From Mycobacterium kyogaense (GTDB taxonomy: Bacteria > Actinomycetota > Actinomycetes > Mycobacteriales > Mycobacteriaceae): 64,000 nt of DNA. Of the stretch, positions 8,503-17,807 are shown piece by piece. The DNA lies in assembly GCF_003254575.1 (NCBI RefSeq), contig NZ_QJUA01000009.1, positions 1 through 64,000 on the forward strand, read 5' to 3'. Made by a program: the position numbers and the translations under genes. The notes under the pieces were generated by a model. It ran no database searches, was not told where the DNA came from, and worked only from the letters and a program-made list of their open reading frames with translations. The stretch's first letter is position 1. Each line of letters begins with the position of its first letter.

Positions 8503-10463
8503 CACGCCTCTCCTGAATCGACACGCGCCAGTACGGCGCCCACTTCCACCTGCGTTCCCGCGGTGACGTTGAGTTCGGCCAACACACCGTCGGCCGGTGC
8601 GGCGATGGTGTGCTCCATCTTCATCGCCTCGAGCCACACCAGCGGCTGGCCCGCGGTGACGGTGTCGCCGACATTTGCCCCGACGCGCAGCACCGAACCC
8701 GGCATCGGCGCGAGCAGCGACCCGTGTGCGACGGCGTCGGCCGGATCGGGGAACCGTGGCAGCGCGACCAGATGCACCGCTGCGGTGGGGGAGTCGACGT
8801 ACACATCGTCACCGTGGCGCGCCACCGCGAACGGGCGGTCCACGCCGGCGACGTTGAGCACTGTCTGCGCGGGCGTCGCGGTCACCAGCGTCACGTCGTC
8901 GCGGTCGGCCACGCGCACGCCGTCGCGGGTGAAGCGGTACGCCACTTCGTGGGTCTCGCCGTCGTCGTTGAGGTAGCCCTTGGTCTGCCAGCCCGACGCG
9001 AGATTGCGCCACCCACTCGGGACCCCCGCGAAAACCGTTGCTGTGCTGCGGTTGTCCGCCGCCTCGGCCAACGCGGCGGCGATCGCCGACAGCTCGACCG
9101 TCGCACTGTCGGCCACTGGTGCGGCAAGCTCGGCAAGGCCATGGGTGTCGAAGAACGCCGTGTCTGTGGCGCCGCTGCGGAACGCCGGGTGGCGCAGCAC
9201 GTTGACCAGCAGGTCGCGGTTGGTGCGCACACCGTGCAGCCGGGTGCGGGTCAGTGCATCGGCCAGCAGCGCTGCGGCCCGCTCCCGGGTGGGTGCCCAC
9301 GAGATGACCTTCGCGATCATCGGGTCGTAGAACACCGAGATCACCGAGCCGTCGCCCACCCCGGAGTCCAGACGCACCCCCGCCCGGTCGAGCAGCTCGA
9401 AATGCTCGACCGCCGTGGGCACGTCGAAACGATGGACGGTGCCGGCTTGGGGCTGCCAGTTCTTGGCGGGATCCTCGGCGTAGAGCCGTGCTTCGATCGA
9501 CGAACCGGACGAGGCGGGCGGCTGCGCGTCCAGCGCCGCACCGTCGGCGACCGACAGCTGCAACTCCACCAGGTCCACGCCCGACGTGAGCTCGGTGACG
9601 GGGTGTTCCACCTGCAGGCGGGTGTTCATCTCGAGGAAGAAGAAGTCTCCCCCATCAGAGGCCATGAACTCGACGGTGCCCGCGCCGGTGTACCCGATCG
9701 CGGTGGCGGCCAGCCGGGCCGCCTCGAACAGCTTGTCCCGCATGCCCGGAGTGCGTTCCACCAGCGGGGAGGGCGCCTCTTCGATGATCTTCTGATGTCG
9801 GCGCTGGATCGAGCACTCCCGCTCGCCGACCGCCCACACCGTGCCGTGCGCATCGGCCATCACCTGCACCTCGACGTGATGACCGGCGTCGAGGTAGCGC
9901 TCGCAGAACACGGTGGGGTCGCCGAAGGCGGACTGCGCCTCGCGTTGCGCGGCCTCGACCTGCCCGGGCAGCTCGCCGAGTTCGCGGACCACGCGCATGC
10001 CGCGGCCCCCACCGCCGGCCGACGCTTTGATCAGCACCGGCAGCATGTCGGCGGTCACCGTGTCCGGGTCGAGCTCGTCGAGCACCGGAACCCCGGCGGC
10101 GGCCATCATCTTCTTGGCTTCGATCTTGGAGCCCATCGCGGCCACCGCGGCCACGGGCGGCCCGATCCACGTCAGCCCCGCGTCGATCACGGCGGCCGCG
10201 AAGTCGGGGTTCTCCGAAAGGAATCCGTACCCGGGGTGGACGGCGTCGGCGCCGGCGGCCCGCGCGGCTGCGATCAGTTGGGCGGTGTCGAGGTAGCCGC
10301 GGGTGCCCTCGAGGCGGACCCGGACGTCGGCTTCGGCGACGTGCGGTGCCGCTGCGTCGGGATCGGTGTACACGGCGACGGTACCGATACCCAGCCGTCG
10401 GCAGGTGGCGAACACCCGCCGGGCGATCTCGCCACGGTTGGCGACCAGAACGCGAGTGATCAT
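8502..10463 (-). CDS. accA2: Biotin-dependent acyl-CoA carboxylase alpha subunit AccA2
   Basis: A 653-residue fusion of biotin carboxylase (ITRVLVANRGEIARRVF at the start; ATP-grasp glycine loop KASAGGGGRGMR; FFFLEMNTRLQVEHPVTE) and a C-terminal biotin carrier domain with the biotinylated Lys in EAMKMEH. It carboxylates biotin for transfer by the AccD2 subunit encoded just upstream. The ATG at 10463 is chosen because the family starts at MITRVLVANRGE. A 64-base gap with a perfect 12-base inverted repeat separates it from accD2. Confidence 0.94.
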   Translation of the reverse strand: MITRVLVANRGEIARRVFATCRRLGIGTVAVYTDPDAAAPHVAEADVRVRLEGTRGYLDTAQLIAAARAAGADAVHPGYGFLSENPDFAAAVIDAGLTWIGPPVAAVAAMGSKIEAKKMMAAAGVPVLDELDPDTVTADMLPVLIKASAGGGGRGMRVVRELGELPGQVEAAQREAQSAFGDPTVFCERYLDAGHHVEVQVMADAHGTVWAVGERECSIQRRHQKIIEEAPSPLVERTPGMRDKLFEAARLAATAIGYTGAGTVEFMASDGGDFFFLEMNTRLQVEHPVTELTSGVDLVELQLSVADGAALDAQPPASSGSSIEARLYAEDPAKNWQPQAGTVHRFDVPTAVEHFELLDRAGVRLDSGVGDGSVISVFYDPMIAKVISWAPTRERAAALLADALTRTRLHGVRTNRDLLVNVLRHPAFRSGATDTAFFDTHGLAELAAPVADSATVELSAIAAALAEAADNRSTATVFAGVPSGWRNLASGWQTKGYLNDDGETHEVAYRFTRDGVRVADRDDVTLVTATPAQTVLNVAGVDRPFAVARHGDDVYVDSPTAAVHLVALPRFPDPADAVAHGSLLAPMPGSVLRVGANVGDTVTAGQPLVWLEAMKMEHTIAAPADGVLAELNVTAGTQVEVGAVLARVDSGEA

Positions 10464-10480
10464 GGCTGCTCCCTCCTCGC

Positions 10481-10529
10481 GATTTCGGCGTGGTTGTCTG
10501 CGCTCAGCGACGGCGAACACGCCGAAATC
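10481..10529. repeat. Perfect 12-bp inverted repeat between accD2 and accA2
   Basis: GATTTCGGCGTG at 10481-10492 pairs with CACGCCGAAATC at 10518-10529; the 25-base loop contains GCGCTCAGCG. The right arm covers the accD2 stop codon. In the mRNA it would form a strong stem between the two carboxylase cistrons and could adjust their ratio. It looks like a dispersed extragenic palindrome rather than a terminator, as no T run follows. Confidence 0.6.
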
Positions 10530-12120
10530 ACATCCGGAAGACGCCGAAGTTCGACGTCCCCTCGATCGGTGCGTTGGCGATCGCCGACAGGCACATGCCC
10601 AACACGGTGCGGGTGTCCCGCGGGTCGATGACGCCGTCGTCGTAGAGCCGGCCCGACAGGAACATCGGCAGCGATTCGGCATCGATCTGCGCCTCGACGG
10701 CCGCGCGCAGTGCCGCATCGGCCGCCTCGTCGATCTGCTGACCGCGGGCCTGCGCCGCGGCCCGGCTCACGATCGACAGCACGCCCGCCAACTGGGTGCC
10801 GCCCATGACCGCCGACTTCGCGCTCGGCCAGGCGAACAGGAAACGCGGGTCGTAGGCGCGCCCGCACATGCCGTAGTGGCCTGCGCCGTAGGAGGCGCCG
10901 ATGAGCAGTGACAGGTGCGGCACAGTCGAATTGGAGACGGCGTTGATCATCATCGAACCGTGCTTGATCATGCCGCCCTCTTCGTACGCCTTGCCCACCA
11001 TGTAGCCGGTGGTGTTGTGCAAGAACAGAAGTGGTGTGTTCGAGCGGTTGGCCAGCTGGATGAACTGCGTGGCCTTCTGCGACTCCTCGCTGAACAGCAC
11101 CCCGCGCGCGTTGGCGAGGATGCCGAGCGGGAACCCGTGCAGCGTGGCCCAGCCGGTCACCAGCGAGCCGCCGTAGAGCGGTTTGAACTCGTCGAACTCC
11201 GAGCCGTCGACGATGCGGGCGATCACCTCGCGAGGGTCGAACGGGATACGCAGATCCGGCGGCACGATGCCGAGTAGTTCCTCGGAGTCGAACGCCGGCT
11301 CGGTGTAGGCCTTCGGCGCCGGACCTTTCTTGTGCCAGTTGAGCCGCGCCACGATCCGCCGGCCGATGCGCATCGCGTCGAGTTCGTCGACGGCGAAGTA
11401 GTCCGCGAGACCCGATGTGCGGGCGTGCATCTCGGCCCCGCCGAGCGACTCGTCGTCGGACTCCTCCCCGGTCGCCATCTTGACCAGCGGAGGACCGGCC
11501 AAGAACACCTTCGAGCGGTCCTTGATCATCACGACGTGATCGCTCATGCCGGGGATGTAGGCGCCGCCCGCGGTCGAGTTGCCGAACACCAAGGCGATCG
11601 TCGGGATACCGGCCGCCGAGAGCCGGGTCAGGTCGCGGAACATCTGCCCGCCGGGGATGAAGATCTCTTTCTGCGTGGGCAGATCCGCGCCACCCGACTC
11701 CACGAGGGAGATGACCGGCAGCCGGTTCTCCAGGGCGATCTGGTTGCCGCGCAGAATCTTTCGCAGGGTCCACGGGTTGCTGGTGCCGCCCTTGACGGTC
11801 GGATCGTTGGAGACGATCAGGCATTCGACGCCCTCGACCGCTCCGATGCCGATGACGACGCTCGCGCCGACCGTGAAGTCGGTGCCCCACGCGGCCAGTG
11901 GACTCAGCTCGAGGAACGGGGAGTCGGGGTCGACGAGAGCCTCGATCCGTTCGCGCGCGGTCATCTTGCCGCGGGCATGGTGGCGGCTGACGTACTTCTC
12001 ACCACCACCGGCCAGCGCCTTGGCGTGTTCGGCGTCGAGTTCGGCGAGCTTGATCGTCATCGCGTCGGCTGCCTCGCGGTACCCGGGGGAGCGAGGGTCC
12101 AGCGTCGAGCGCAGCGTCAC
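10528..12120 (-). CDS. accD2: Acyl-CoA carboxylase beta subunit AccD2
   Basis: A 530-residue carboxyltransferase of the MCC-beta/PCC-beta type. Motifs seen: KMTARERIEALVDPDSPFLEL near the N-terminus, VESGGADLPTQ, HARTSGLADYF, LFLHNTTGYMVGK and FAWPSAKSAVMGG. These match the methylcrotonyl/geranyl-CoA carboxylase branch better than propionyl-CoA carboxylase. It receives the carboxyl group from AccA2. GTG start at 12120 overlaps the fadE13 stop (GTGA). Confidence 0.93.
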   Translation of the reverse strand: MTLRSTLDPRSPGYREAADAMTIKLAELDAEHAKALAGGGEKYVSRHHARGKMTARERIEALVDPDSPFLELSPLAAWGTDFTVGASVVIGIGAVEGVECLIVSNDPTVKGGTSNPWTLRKILRGNQIALENRLPVISLVESGGADLPTQKEIFIPGGQMFRDLTRLSAAGIPTIALVFGNSTAGGAYIPGMSDHVVMIKDRSKVFLAGPPLVKMATGEESDDESLGGAEMHARTSGLADYFAVDELDAMRIGRRIVARLNWHKKGPAPKAYTEPAFDSEELLGIVPPDLRIPFDPREVIARIVDGSEFDEFKPLYGGSLVTGWATLHGFPLGILANARGVLFSEESQKATQFIQLANRSNTPLLFLHNTTGYMVGKAYEEGGMIKHGSMMINAVSNSTVPHLSLLIGASYGAGHYGMCGRAYDPRFLFAWPSAKSAVMGGTQLAGVLSIVSRAAAQARGQQIDEAADAALRAAVEAQIDAESLPMFLSGRLYDDGVIDPRDTRTVLGMCLSAIANAPIEGTSNFGVFRM

Positions 12121-13265
12121 GCTTGGAAGCCCAGCGACTTGGCGGCCAGCGAGGTCAGGATCTCGGTGGTGCCGCCGCCGATGCCGAGGATGCGCATGTC
12201 GCGGTACTGGCGTTCGACCTCAGACTCGGCCATGTACCCCATGCCGCCGAACAGCTGCACCGCCTGGTTGGCGACCCATTCGCCCGCCTCGACTGCGGTG
12301 TTCTTGGCGAAACACACCTCGGTGATCAGGTTCGACTCGCCGGCGATCTGGCGTTCCACGACGTGGCGGGTGTAGACCCGGGCGATGTCGACGCGTCGCG
12401 CCATCTCGGCGAGCGTGTTCTGCACCGACTGTCGCGCGATCAGCGGCTTGCCGAAGGTCTCGCGGTTGCGACACCACTCGACGGTGAGGTCGAGGCACCG
12501 CTGCGCGCTGGCGTAGGCCTGCCCGGCGAGGCCGACGCGCTCGGACACGAATGCGGCGGCGATCTGGAAGAAGCCGCTGTTCTCGGCGCCGACGAGGTTG
12601 GCCACGGGCACGCGGACGTCGGTGTAGGAGAGTTCAGCGGTGTCGGAAGACCGCCAGCCCATCTTGTCGAGCTTGCGGCTGACCTCGAAGCCGGGTGTGC
12701 CTTTGTCCACGACGATCAGCGACACCCCCGCCGCCCCCGGCCCGCCCGTGCGCGCGGCGGTGACCACGTAGTCGGCGCGTACGCCGGAGGTGATGTAGGT
12801 CTTGGCGCCGTTGATGACGAACTCGTCGCCCTCCCGGACCGCGCGGGTGGTCAGGTGCCCGACGTCGGAGCCGCCGCCCGGTTCTGTGATCGCCAGCGAG
12901 CCGATCTTCTCGCCCCGCAACGTCGGCCGCACGTAGGTGTCGATGAGGTACTCGTCGCCGGAGGCGATCATGTGGGGCACCGCGATGCCGCAGGTGAACA
13001 GCGAGGCGAACACCCCGCCGGGTGCCCCCGCCTGATGCATCTCTTCGCAGATGAGCAGCGCATCTGCGCCGTCGCCGCCCTCGCCGCCGGCCGTCTCGGG
13101 GAAGCCGGCGCCGAGCAGCCCGGCCTGGGCTGCCTTGCGGTGCAGGTCGCGGGGGAGTTCGCCGACGCGTTCCCACTCGTCGACGTGGGGGAGCACCTCG
13201 CGTTCGGCGAAGGCGCGCACCGTCTTTCGGAGGTCTTCGCGTTCCGATGTGGTCCAGATGCTCAC
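12117..13265 (-). CDS. fadE13: Acyl-CoA dehydrogenase FadE13
   Basis: A 382-residue acyl-CoA dehydrogenase: LAITEPGGGSDVGHL, FVINGAKTYITSG and the C-terminal QLFGGMGYMAESEVERQYRD. The GTG start at 13265 overlaps the upstream atuA-like stop; an earlier in-frame ATG would add residues from inside that gene and is rejected. In a leucine- or terpene-type pathway it would make the alpha,beta-unsaturated acyl-CoA that the carboxylase uses. Having two dehydrogenases in one operon suggests two oxidation steps or two substrates. Confidence 0.9.
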   Translation of the reverse strand: MSIWTTSEREDLRKTVRAFAEREVLPHVDEWERVGELPRDLHRKAAQAGLLGAGFPETAGGEGGDGADALLICEEMHQAGAPGGVFASLFTCGIAVPHMIASGDEYLIDTYVRPTLRGEKIGSLAITEPGGGSDVGHLTTRAVREGDEFVINGAKTYITSGVRADYVVTAARTGGPGAAGVSLIVVDKGTPGFEVSRKLDKMGWRSSDTAELSYTDVRVPVANLVGAENSGFFQIAAAFVSERVGLAGQAYASAQRCLDLTVEWCRNRETFGKPLIARQSVQNTLAEMARRVDIARVYTRHVVERQIAGESNLITEVCFAKNTAVEAGEWVANQAVQLFGGMGYMAESEVERQYRDMRILGIGGGTTEILTSLAAKSLGFQA

Positions 13266-15004
13266 GGCAACAACTCCTCGGGGATGTCGATGGTTCGGCT
13301 GCGCAGCCATTCACCCAGGCCTTTGGCCTGCGGATCGAAACGCGCCGCGGACGCGACGCCCTGACCCAGGATGTCTTCGATCACGAAGTTCACGGCGCGC
13401 AGGTTGGGTAGCAGATGGCGGGTCACGGGGAGTCCGGCCGCCTCCGGCAGCAGCTCGCGTAGCTTCTCCACGGTCAGCGCGGATGCGAGCCACCGCCATT
13501 CACGATCTGCCGCTTCTCCCGTCGCTCCGCTGGTCCCGGCGCGCACCCAGACCCCGATGTTGGCGCTGCCGCCCTTGTCGCCGCTGCGGGCACCCGCGAT
13601 CGTGCCCAGCGGCACCCGCCGCGTCGCGGCGGCCTCGCTCGGCTGGGGTACCTCGACGTCGGGCACGGGCTCGAGCTCGAGGGTGTCCACGGCGGGTGCG
13701 ATGTCGACCCGGGTGCCGTCGGCGTGCACGGCCACGTGAGGCACCTGCTCGGCCGGTACGTGAGCAGCGGTGAAGACGCCGTACACCTGGCCGTCGCCGG
13801 GCGGAGTGGTGCTGGTGAAGCCGGGATAGCTGGCCAGGGCCAGTTCGACTGCGGCAGCGGAGAATCGGCGGCCCACCGCTGCGGCGTCGGGGTCGCGTGC
13901 CACGCAGCTCAGCAGGGCGCTCGCGGTCTGTTCGGTGTCGGCATCGGCGTGGTCGGTGCGGGCCAGAGTCCACTGCATCTCCGCCGGCCGCACCGTCAGG
14001 CTCGTCTCGAGCTGCTGGCGCACGAGTGCAGCCTTGGCCTCGATGTCGAGTCCGGTCAGTACGAACGTCATCTCGTTGCGGAAGCCGCCGAGACTGTTGA
14101 GGCCGACCTTCAGCGTGGGCGGGGGAGGTTCACCGGTGACGCCGCTGACGCGCACACGGTCGGGCCCGTCGTCGGTCAGCGTGATCGAGTCGACCCGCAG
14201 CGTGGCGTCGGGGTTCGCGTAGCGGGCGCCGCCGATTTCGTAGAGCAGCTGCGCGGTGACGGTGCCGACGGTGACGGCGCCGCCGGTGCCCGGATGCTTG
14301 GTGATGACCGACGAACCGTCGGCGTGGATCTCGGCGATGGGGAAGCCGGGGCGCGCCATGTCGGCGATCTCGGTGAAGAAGGAGTAGTTGCCGCCGGTGG
14401 CCTGGGTGCCGCACTCGATGATGTGGCCCGCGGCGATCGCGCCGGCGATCGCGTCGTAGTCCTCGCGCTTCCAGCCGAAGTGCGCCGCCGCGGGGCCGAC
14501 GATCACCGACGCGTCGGTGACGCGCCCTGTCACCACGACATCGGCGCCCGCTTTCAGGCAGTCGGCGATGCCCCAGGCGCCCAGGTAGGCGTTCGCGGTC
14601 AGGGGTCGGCCGAATCCCAGCTCGTCGGCGCGCGTGAGGAGGTCGTCGCCCTCGACGTGTGCGACGGCGACGGTGATCTGCAGCCGCTCGGCGAGAGCGC
14701 GCACAGCGGCGGCGAGTCCCGCGGGGTTGAGGCCGCCGGCGTTCGCGACGATGCGCACACCGCGGTCCACCGCGAGGCCGAGGCACTCCTCGAGCTGCCG
14801 CAAGAACGTCTTGGCGTAGCCGCGATCGGGATCCTTCATGCGGTCGCGGCCCAGGATGAGCATGGTCAGCTCGGCCAGATAATCGCCGGTCAGGTAGTCG
14901 ACGTCGCCCCCGGTGAGCATCTCGTGCATGGCCGAGAGCCGGTCACCGTAGAAGCCCGAGCAGTTCCCGATCCGGATGGGATCGCGGTCCGACACCGGCG
15001 TCAC
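13262..15004 (-). CDS. AtuA-like DUF1446 protein
   Basis: A 580-residue member of the AtuA/DUF1446 family ([20 protein letters not shown] at the N-terminus; [39 protein letters not shown]; later [17 protein letters not shown]). The C-terminal third matches the small AtuA-C type domain fused to the main domain. In Pseudomonas, atuA lies in the acyclic terpene utilisation cluster with geranyl-CoA carboxylase, but its biochemical role is not settled. It is the first gene of this operon, with start ATG at 15004 preceded by a candidate operator. Confidence 0.88.
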   Translation of the reverse strand: MTPVSDRDPIRIGNCSGFYGDRLSAMHEMLTGGDVDYLTGDYLAELTMLILGRDRMKDPDRGYAKTFLRQLEECLGLAVDRGVRIVANAGGLNPAGLAAAVRALAERLQITVAVAHVEGDDLLTRADELGFGRPLTANAYLGAWGIADCLKAGADVVVTGRVTDASVIVGPAAAHFGWKREDYDAIAGAIAAGHIIECGTQATGGNYSFFTEIADMARPGFPIAEIHADGSSVITKHPGTGGAVTVGTVTAQLLYEIGGARYANPDATLRVDSITLTDDGPDRVRVSGVTGEPPPPTLKVGLNSLGGFRNEMTFVLTGLDIEAKAALVRQQLETSLTVRPAEMQWTLARTDHADADTEQTASALLSCVARDPDAAAVGRRFSAAAVELALASYPGFTSTTPPGDGQVYGVFTAAHVPAEQVPHVAVHADGTRVDIAPAVDTLELEPVPDVEVPQPSEAAATRRVPLGTIAGARSGDKGGSANIGVWVRAGTSGATGEAADREWRWLASALTVEKLRELLPEAAGLPVTRHLLPNLRAVNFVIEDILGQGVASAARFDPQAKGLGEWLRSRTIDIPEELLP

Positions 15005-15044
15005 GCAGTCTCCCGTCGCTCAGGCGGGCAGGGCGCCCAACCAA

Positions 15045-15066
15045 CCGGTAGGTTACTTGGTACCGG
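15045..15066. promoter_or_regulatory. Inverted repeat upstream of the atuA-acc operon (candidate operator)
   Basis: CCGGTA (15045-15050) and TACCGG (15061-15066) form a 6-10-6 inverted repeat about 40 bases upstream of the operon's first start codon. Size and position suit a TetR-type repressor site, but no regulator gene is adjacent. Inference only. Confidence 0.4.
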
Positions 15067-15253
15067 CGGTAGCACGTCAAGACCCGACCGCGTTTCCGCC
15101 GCCGGGTCATCCGCGGGGTTTGGAGCCCGTCCAGCTCACCGGCTATCCTGGTGTCCAATTGCCCGCGTCCGGTCCGCCCAGGCTTGCAGGCAGTACTGGT
15201 TCATGTTCGCCGGTCAGCCGACGGACACCCCGAAACACAGATGGAGCTCGATC

Positions 15254-15427
15254 ATGGCTGTCCCGAAGCGCAGGATGTCGCGTGCGAACACCCGTAGCCG
15301 GCGCGCGCAGTGGAAGGCCACGGCCACCGGACTCGTCGGCGTGACCGTCGGAGGTCAGCAGCGCAAGGTGCCGCGGCGGTTGCTCAAGGCCGCACGCCTG
15401 GGTCTGATCGATCTCGATCGCCGCTAA
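15254..15427 (+). CDS. rpmF: 50S ribosomal protein L32
   Basis: A 57-residue basic protein, [18 protein letters not shown] then [20 protein letters not shown], the actinobacterial L32 form. Gene order rpmF-mprA-mprB matches M. tuberculosis. It lacks the CxxC zinc ribbon of the zinc-binding L32 form, so it resembles the Cys-free type, which mycobacteria use when zinc is short; whether a Cys-containing paralog exists cannot be seen here. Start ATG 15254, stop TAA 15427. Confidence 0.93.
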   Translation: MAVPKRRMSRANTRSRRAQWKATATGLVGVTVGGQQRKVPRRLLKAARLGLIDLDRR

Positions 15428-15471
15428 CCGCGACGACGCGTATCGGAAACATTCAGGTTTCATCGGCGCGG

Positions 15472-15489
15472 CTCTCAGCACTCTCTCAG
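15472..15489 (+). promoter_or_regulatory. MprA box upstream of mprA
   Basis: Two direct copies of CTCTCAG (15472-15478 and 15483-15489) spaced by 11 bases, 16 bases before the mprA GTG. MprA of M. tuberculosis binds loosely conserved tandem repeats of this kind and autoregulates its operon. The same repeat with the same phase occurs before pepD (17713-17729). Confidence 0.7.
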
Positions 15490-15505
15490 ACACGGAGTCG
15501 AGACT

Positions 15506-16198
15506 GTGGCAGTGCGCATACTCGTCGTCGATGATGACCGCGCGGTCCGCGAATCGCTGCGCCGCTCCCTGTCTTTCAACGGCTACTCCGTGGAGTTGGC
15601 TCAGGACGGGCGTGAAGCGCTCGACCTGATCGCCAGCGACCGTCCCGACGCTGTCGTGCTGGACGTGATGATGCCCCGCCTCGACGGGCTCGAGGTGTGC
15701 CGCCAGCTCCGCAGCACCGGTGACGATCTGCCGATCCTCGTGCTGACGGCGCGAGACTCGGTGTCGGAACGCGTGGCCGGGCTCGACGCCGGCGCCGACG
15801 ACTACCTGCCCAAGCCCTTCGCCCTCGAGGAGTTGCTGGCGCGCATGCGGGCCCTGCTGCGCCGCACCACACTCGACGATTCGAGTGAATCGGCCGCGCT
15901 GACATTCGCCGACCTCTCACTGGATCCGGTGACCCGCGAGGTCACCCGAGGCGAGCGGTCGATCAGTCTCACCCGCACCGAGTTCGCATTGCTCGAGATG
16001 CTGATCGCCAATCCTCGGCGGGTGCTCACGCGCAGCCGCATCCTCGAAGAAGTGTGGGGCTTCGACTTCCCGACGTCGGGCAACGCGCTCGAGGTCTACG
16101 TCGGATACCTGCGCCGCAAGACCGAGGCCGAAGGCGAGCCGCGGCTCATCCACACGGTGCGGGGAGTCGGGTACGTCCTGCGGGAGACCCCGCCCTGA
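15506..16198 (+). CDS. mprA: Response regulator MprA
   Basis: A 230-residue OmpR-family regulator. The receiver domain has the acidic pocket VVDDD, phospho-acceptor Asp53 in [12 protein letters not shown] and Lys in [12 protein letters not shown]; the C-terminal winged helix includes [22 protein letters not shown] split across its recognition region and VRGVGYVL. MprA controls envelope and persistence stress genes, including sigE, sigB and pepD in M. tuberculosis. GTG start at 15506 follows an MprA box. The stop overlaps mprB (TGATG). Confidence 0.96.
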   Translation: MAVRILVVDDDRAVRESLRRSLSFNGYSVELAQDGREALDLIASDRPDAVVLDVMMPRLDGLEVCRQLRSTGDDLPILVLTARDSVSERVAGLDAGADDYLPKPFALEELLARMRALLRRTTLDDSSESAALTFADLSLDPVTREVTRGERSISLTRTEFALLEMLIANPRRVLTRSRILEEVWGFDFPTSGNALEVYVGYLRRKTEAEGEPRLIHTVRGVGYVLRETPP

Positions 16199-17649
16199 TG
16201 CAGCCACATCCCGACGTCGCCTGGCCGGGACAGCCCCACCCGCAACAGCCGGCCGGTAGCTCGGTGTCGCTGCGCTGGCGCGTGATGCTGCTGGCGATGT
16301 CGATGGTGTTGATGGCGGTCGTGCTGATGGGCGTCGCGGTGTACGCGGTGGTGTCCCGAGCGCTCTACGACGACCTCGACAGTCAGTTGTACAAGCGGGC
16401 CCAGCTCCTGGTGGAGAGCGGATCGCTGGAGATGGACCCGGGCAAGGCCATCGAGGCGACGGCATACTCCGACATGAACGCACGGCTGGTGATCCCCGGC
16501 CGGGCCGGGTATCAGACGTCGGACAACATCCCGATCGGGGAGCCCGAAAAGGCCGTAATCGCAGGCAATTTGGGGATTTCGCTGCGGACAGTGGGGCACC
16601 AGCGGGTGTTCGCCGTCCATTTCTCCGACGGGTCGTCGCTGATCCTGTCGAAGAGCCTGGGACCGACCGGCGACCTTCTCAAGAAGCTGGGAACCGTGCT
16701 GTTCTGGGTCGGCGGAATCGGAGTGGCGATCGCCGCGATCGCCGGCGGGATGGTGGCCACCGCCGGCCTACGGCCGGTTGCTCGACTGACCCAGGCCGCC
16801 GAACGCGTGGCTCGCACCGACGATCTGCGACCCATCCCGGTGGTCGGTCACGACGAATTGGCTAGGCTCACCGAGGCTTTCAACATGATGCTGCGAGCGC
16901 TGGCCGAATCTCGCGATCGCCAGGCGAGATTGGTCACCGACGCCGGACACGAGTTGCGTACGCCGTTGACCTCGCTGCGCACGAACGTCGAACTCTTGAT
17001 GGCGTCGATGCGGCCGGGAGCACCACGTATCCCGGAGGACGAGATGGCCGATCTGCAGGCCGACGTGATGGGGCAGATCGAGGAATTGTCCACGCTGGTC
17101 GGTGACCTGGTCGACCTCACCCGTGAGGACGCCGGCCGTGTGGTGCACGAGGTGGTCGACATCTCCGACGTGATCGACCGCTCCCTCGAGCGAGTTCGGC
17201 GCCGCCGCAACGACATCGAGTTCGATGTCACCGTCACGCCCTGGCAGGTGTACGGAGATACGGCTGGGCTGGGCCGCGCAGTCCTCAACCTGCTCGACAA
17301 CGCGGCCAAGTGGAGTCCTCCTGGCGGTCGGGTGGGCGTAGTGCTGAGGCAGATCGACGCGAACCACGCCGCGCTGGTGGTATCCGACAACGGACCGGGA
17401 ATCCCGGCCCACGAGCGGGATCTCGTGTTCGAGCGGTTCTACCGGTCCACTGCGGCGCGGGCTATGCCGGGCTCAGGGCTCGGCCTCGCGATCGTCAAAC
17501 AGGTGGTGGCCAAGCATGGGGGAACTCTGCTGGTCACCGACACCGTCGACGGCGGTGACCCACCGGGGACCTCGATGCACATGGTGCTGCCCGGGCGTCC
17601 CCCGGTCCAGACGGGGTCGGCGACACGCGACTCGTCATCCCCGCGGTGA
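16198..17649 (+). CDS. mprB: Sensor histidine kinase MprB
   Basis: A 483-residue membrane kinase. Two transmembrane segments (about residues 28-50 and 165-185) enclose an extracellular sensing domain of about 115 residues. A HAMP region follows (RLTQAAERVARTDDLRPIPVVG), then the H-box DAGHELRTPLTSL and the ATPase boxes NLLDNAAKWSPPGG, DNGPGIP and GSGLGLAIVKQ. In M. tuberculosis the extracytoplasmic domain binds DnaK and is relieved by unfolded proteins. ATG at 16198 overlaps the mprA stop; a longer upstream frame lies within mprA and is rejected. Confidence 0.95.
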   Translation: MQPHPDVAWPGQPHPQQPAGSSVSLRWRVMLLAMSMVLMAVVLMGVAVYAVVSRALYDDLDSQLYKRAQLLVESGSLEMDPGKAIEATAYSDMNARLVIPGRAGYQTSDNIPIGEPEKAVIAGNLGISLRTVGHQRVFAVHFSDGSSLILSKSLGPTGDLLKKLGTVLFWVGGIGVAIAAIAGGMVATAGLRPVARLTQAAERVARTDDLRPIPVVGHDELARLTEAFNMMLRALAESRDRQARLVTDAGHELRTPLTSLRTNVELLMASMRPGAPRIPEDEMADLQADVMGQIEELSTLVGDLVDLTREDAGRVVHEVVDISDVIDRSLERVRRRRNDIEFDVTVTPWQVYGDTAGLGRAVLNLLDNAAKWSPPGGRVGVVLRQIDANHAALVVSDNGPGIPAHERDLVFERFYRSTAARAMPGSGLGLAIVKQVVAKHGGTLLVTDTVDGGDPPGTSMHMVLPGRPPVQTGSATRDSSSPR

Positions 17650-17712
17650 CGCGTGTCACCAGCGACGATGTTCGGGTGAGCCCGGCAGAATCTGGGCGTG
17701 TACCGATGTGAA

Positions 17713-17729
17713 TCTCAGGGCACTCTCAG
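17713..17729 (+). promoter_or_regulatory. MprA box upstream of pepD
   Basis: TCTCAG at 17713-17718 and again at 17724-17729, an 11-base repeat phase identical to that before mprA, about 80 bases upstream of the pepD start. It supports direct control of pepD by MprA, as known in M. tuberculosis. Confidence 0.68.
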
Positions 17730-17807
17730 CACAGGTGGGCACTCTTGAGCCACGCACTTCGTTGACGAAGTACACCATTCCCTACTCGAGGAAGACACCG
17801 CAGCGAC

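Noticed and set aside
13724..15427. 567-residue plus-strand frame across atuA and rpmF
   Set aside because: Antisense shadow; it would also cover rpmF in another frame, and has no family features.
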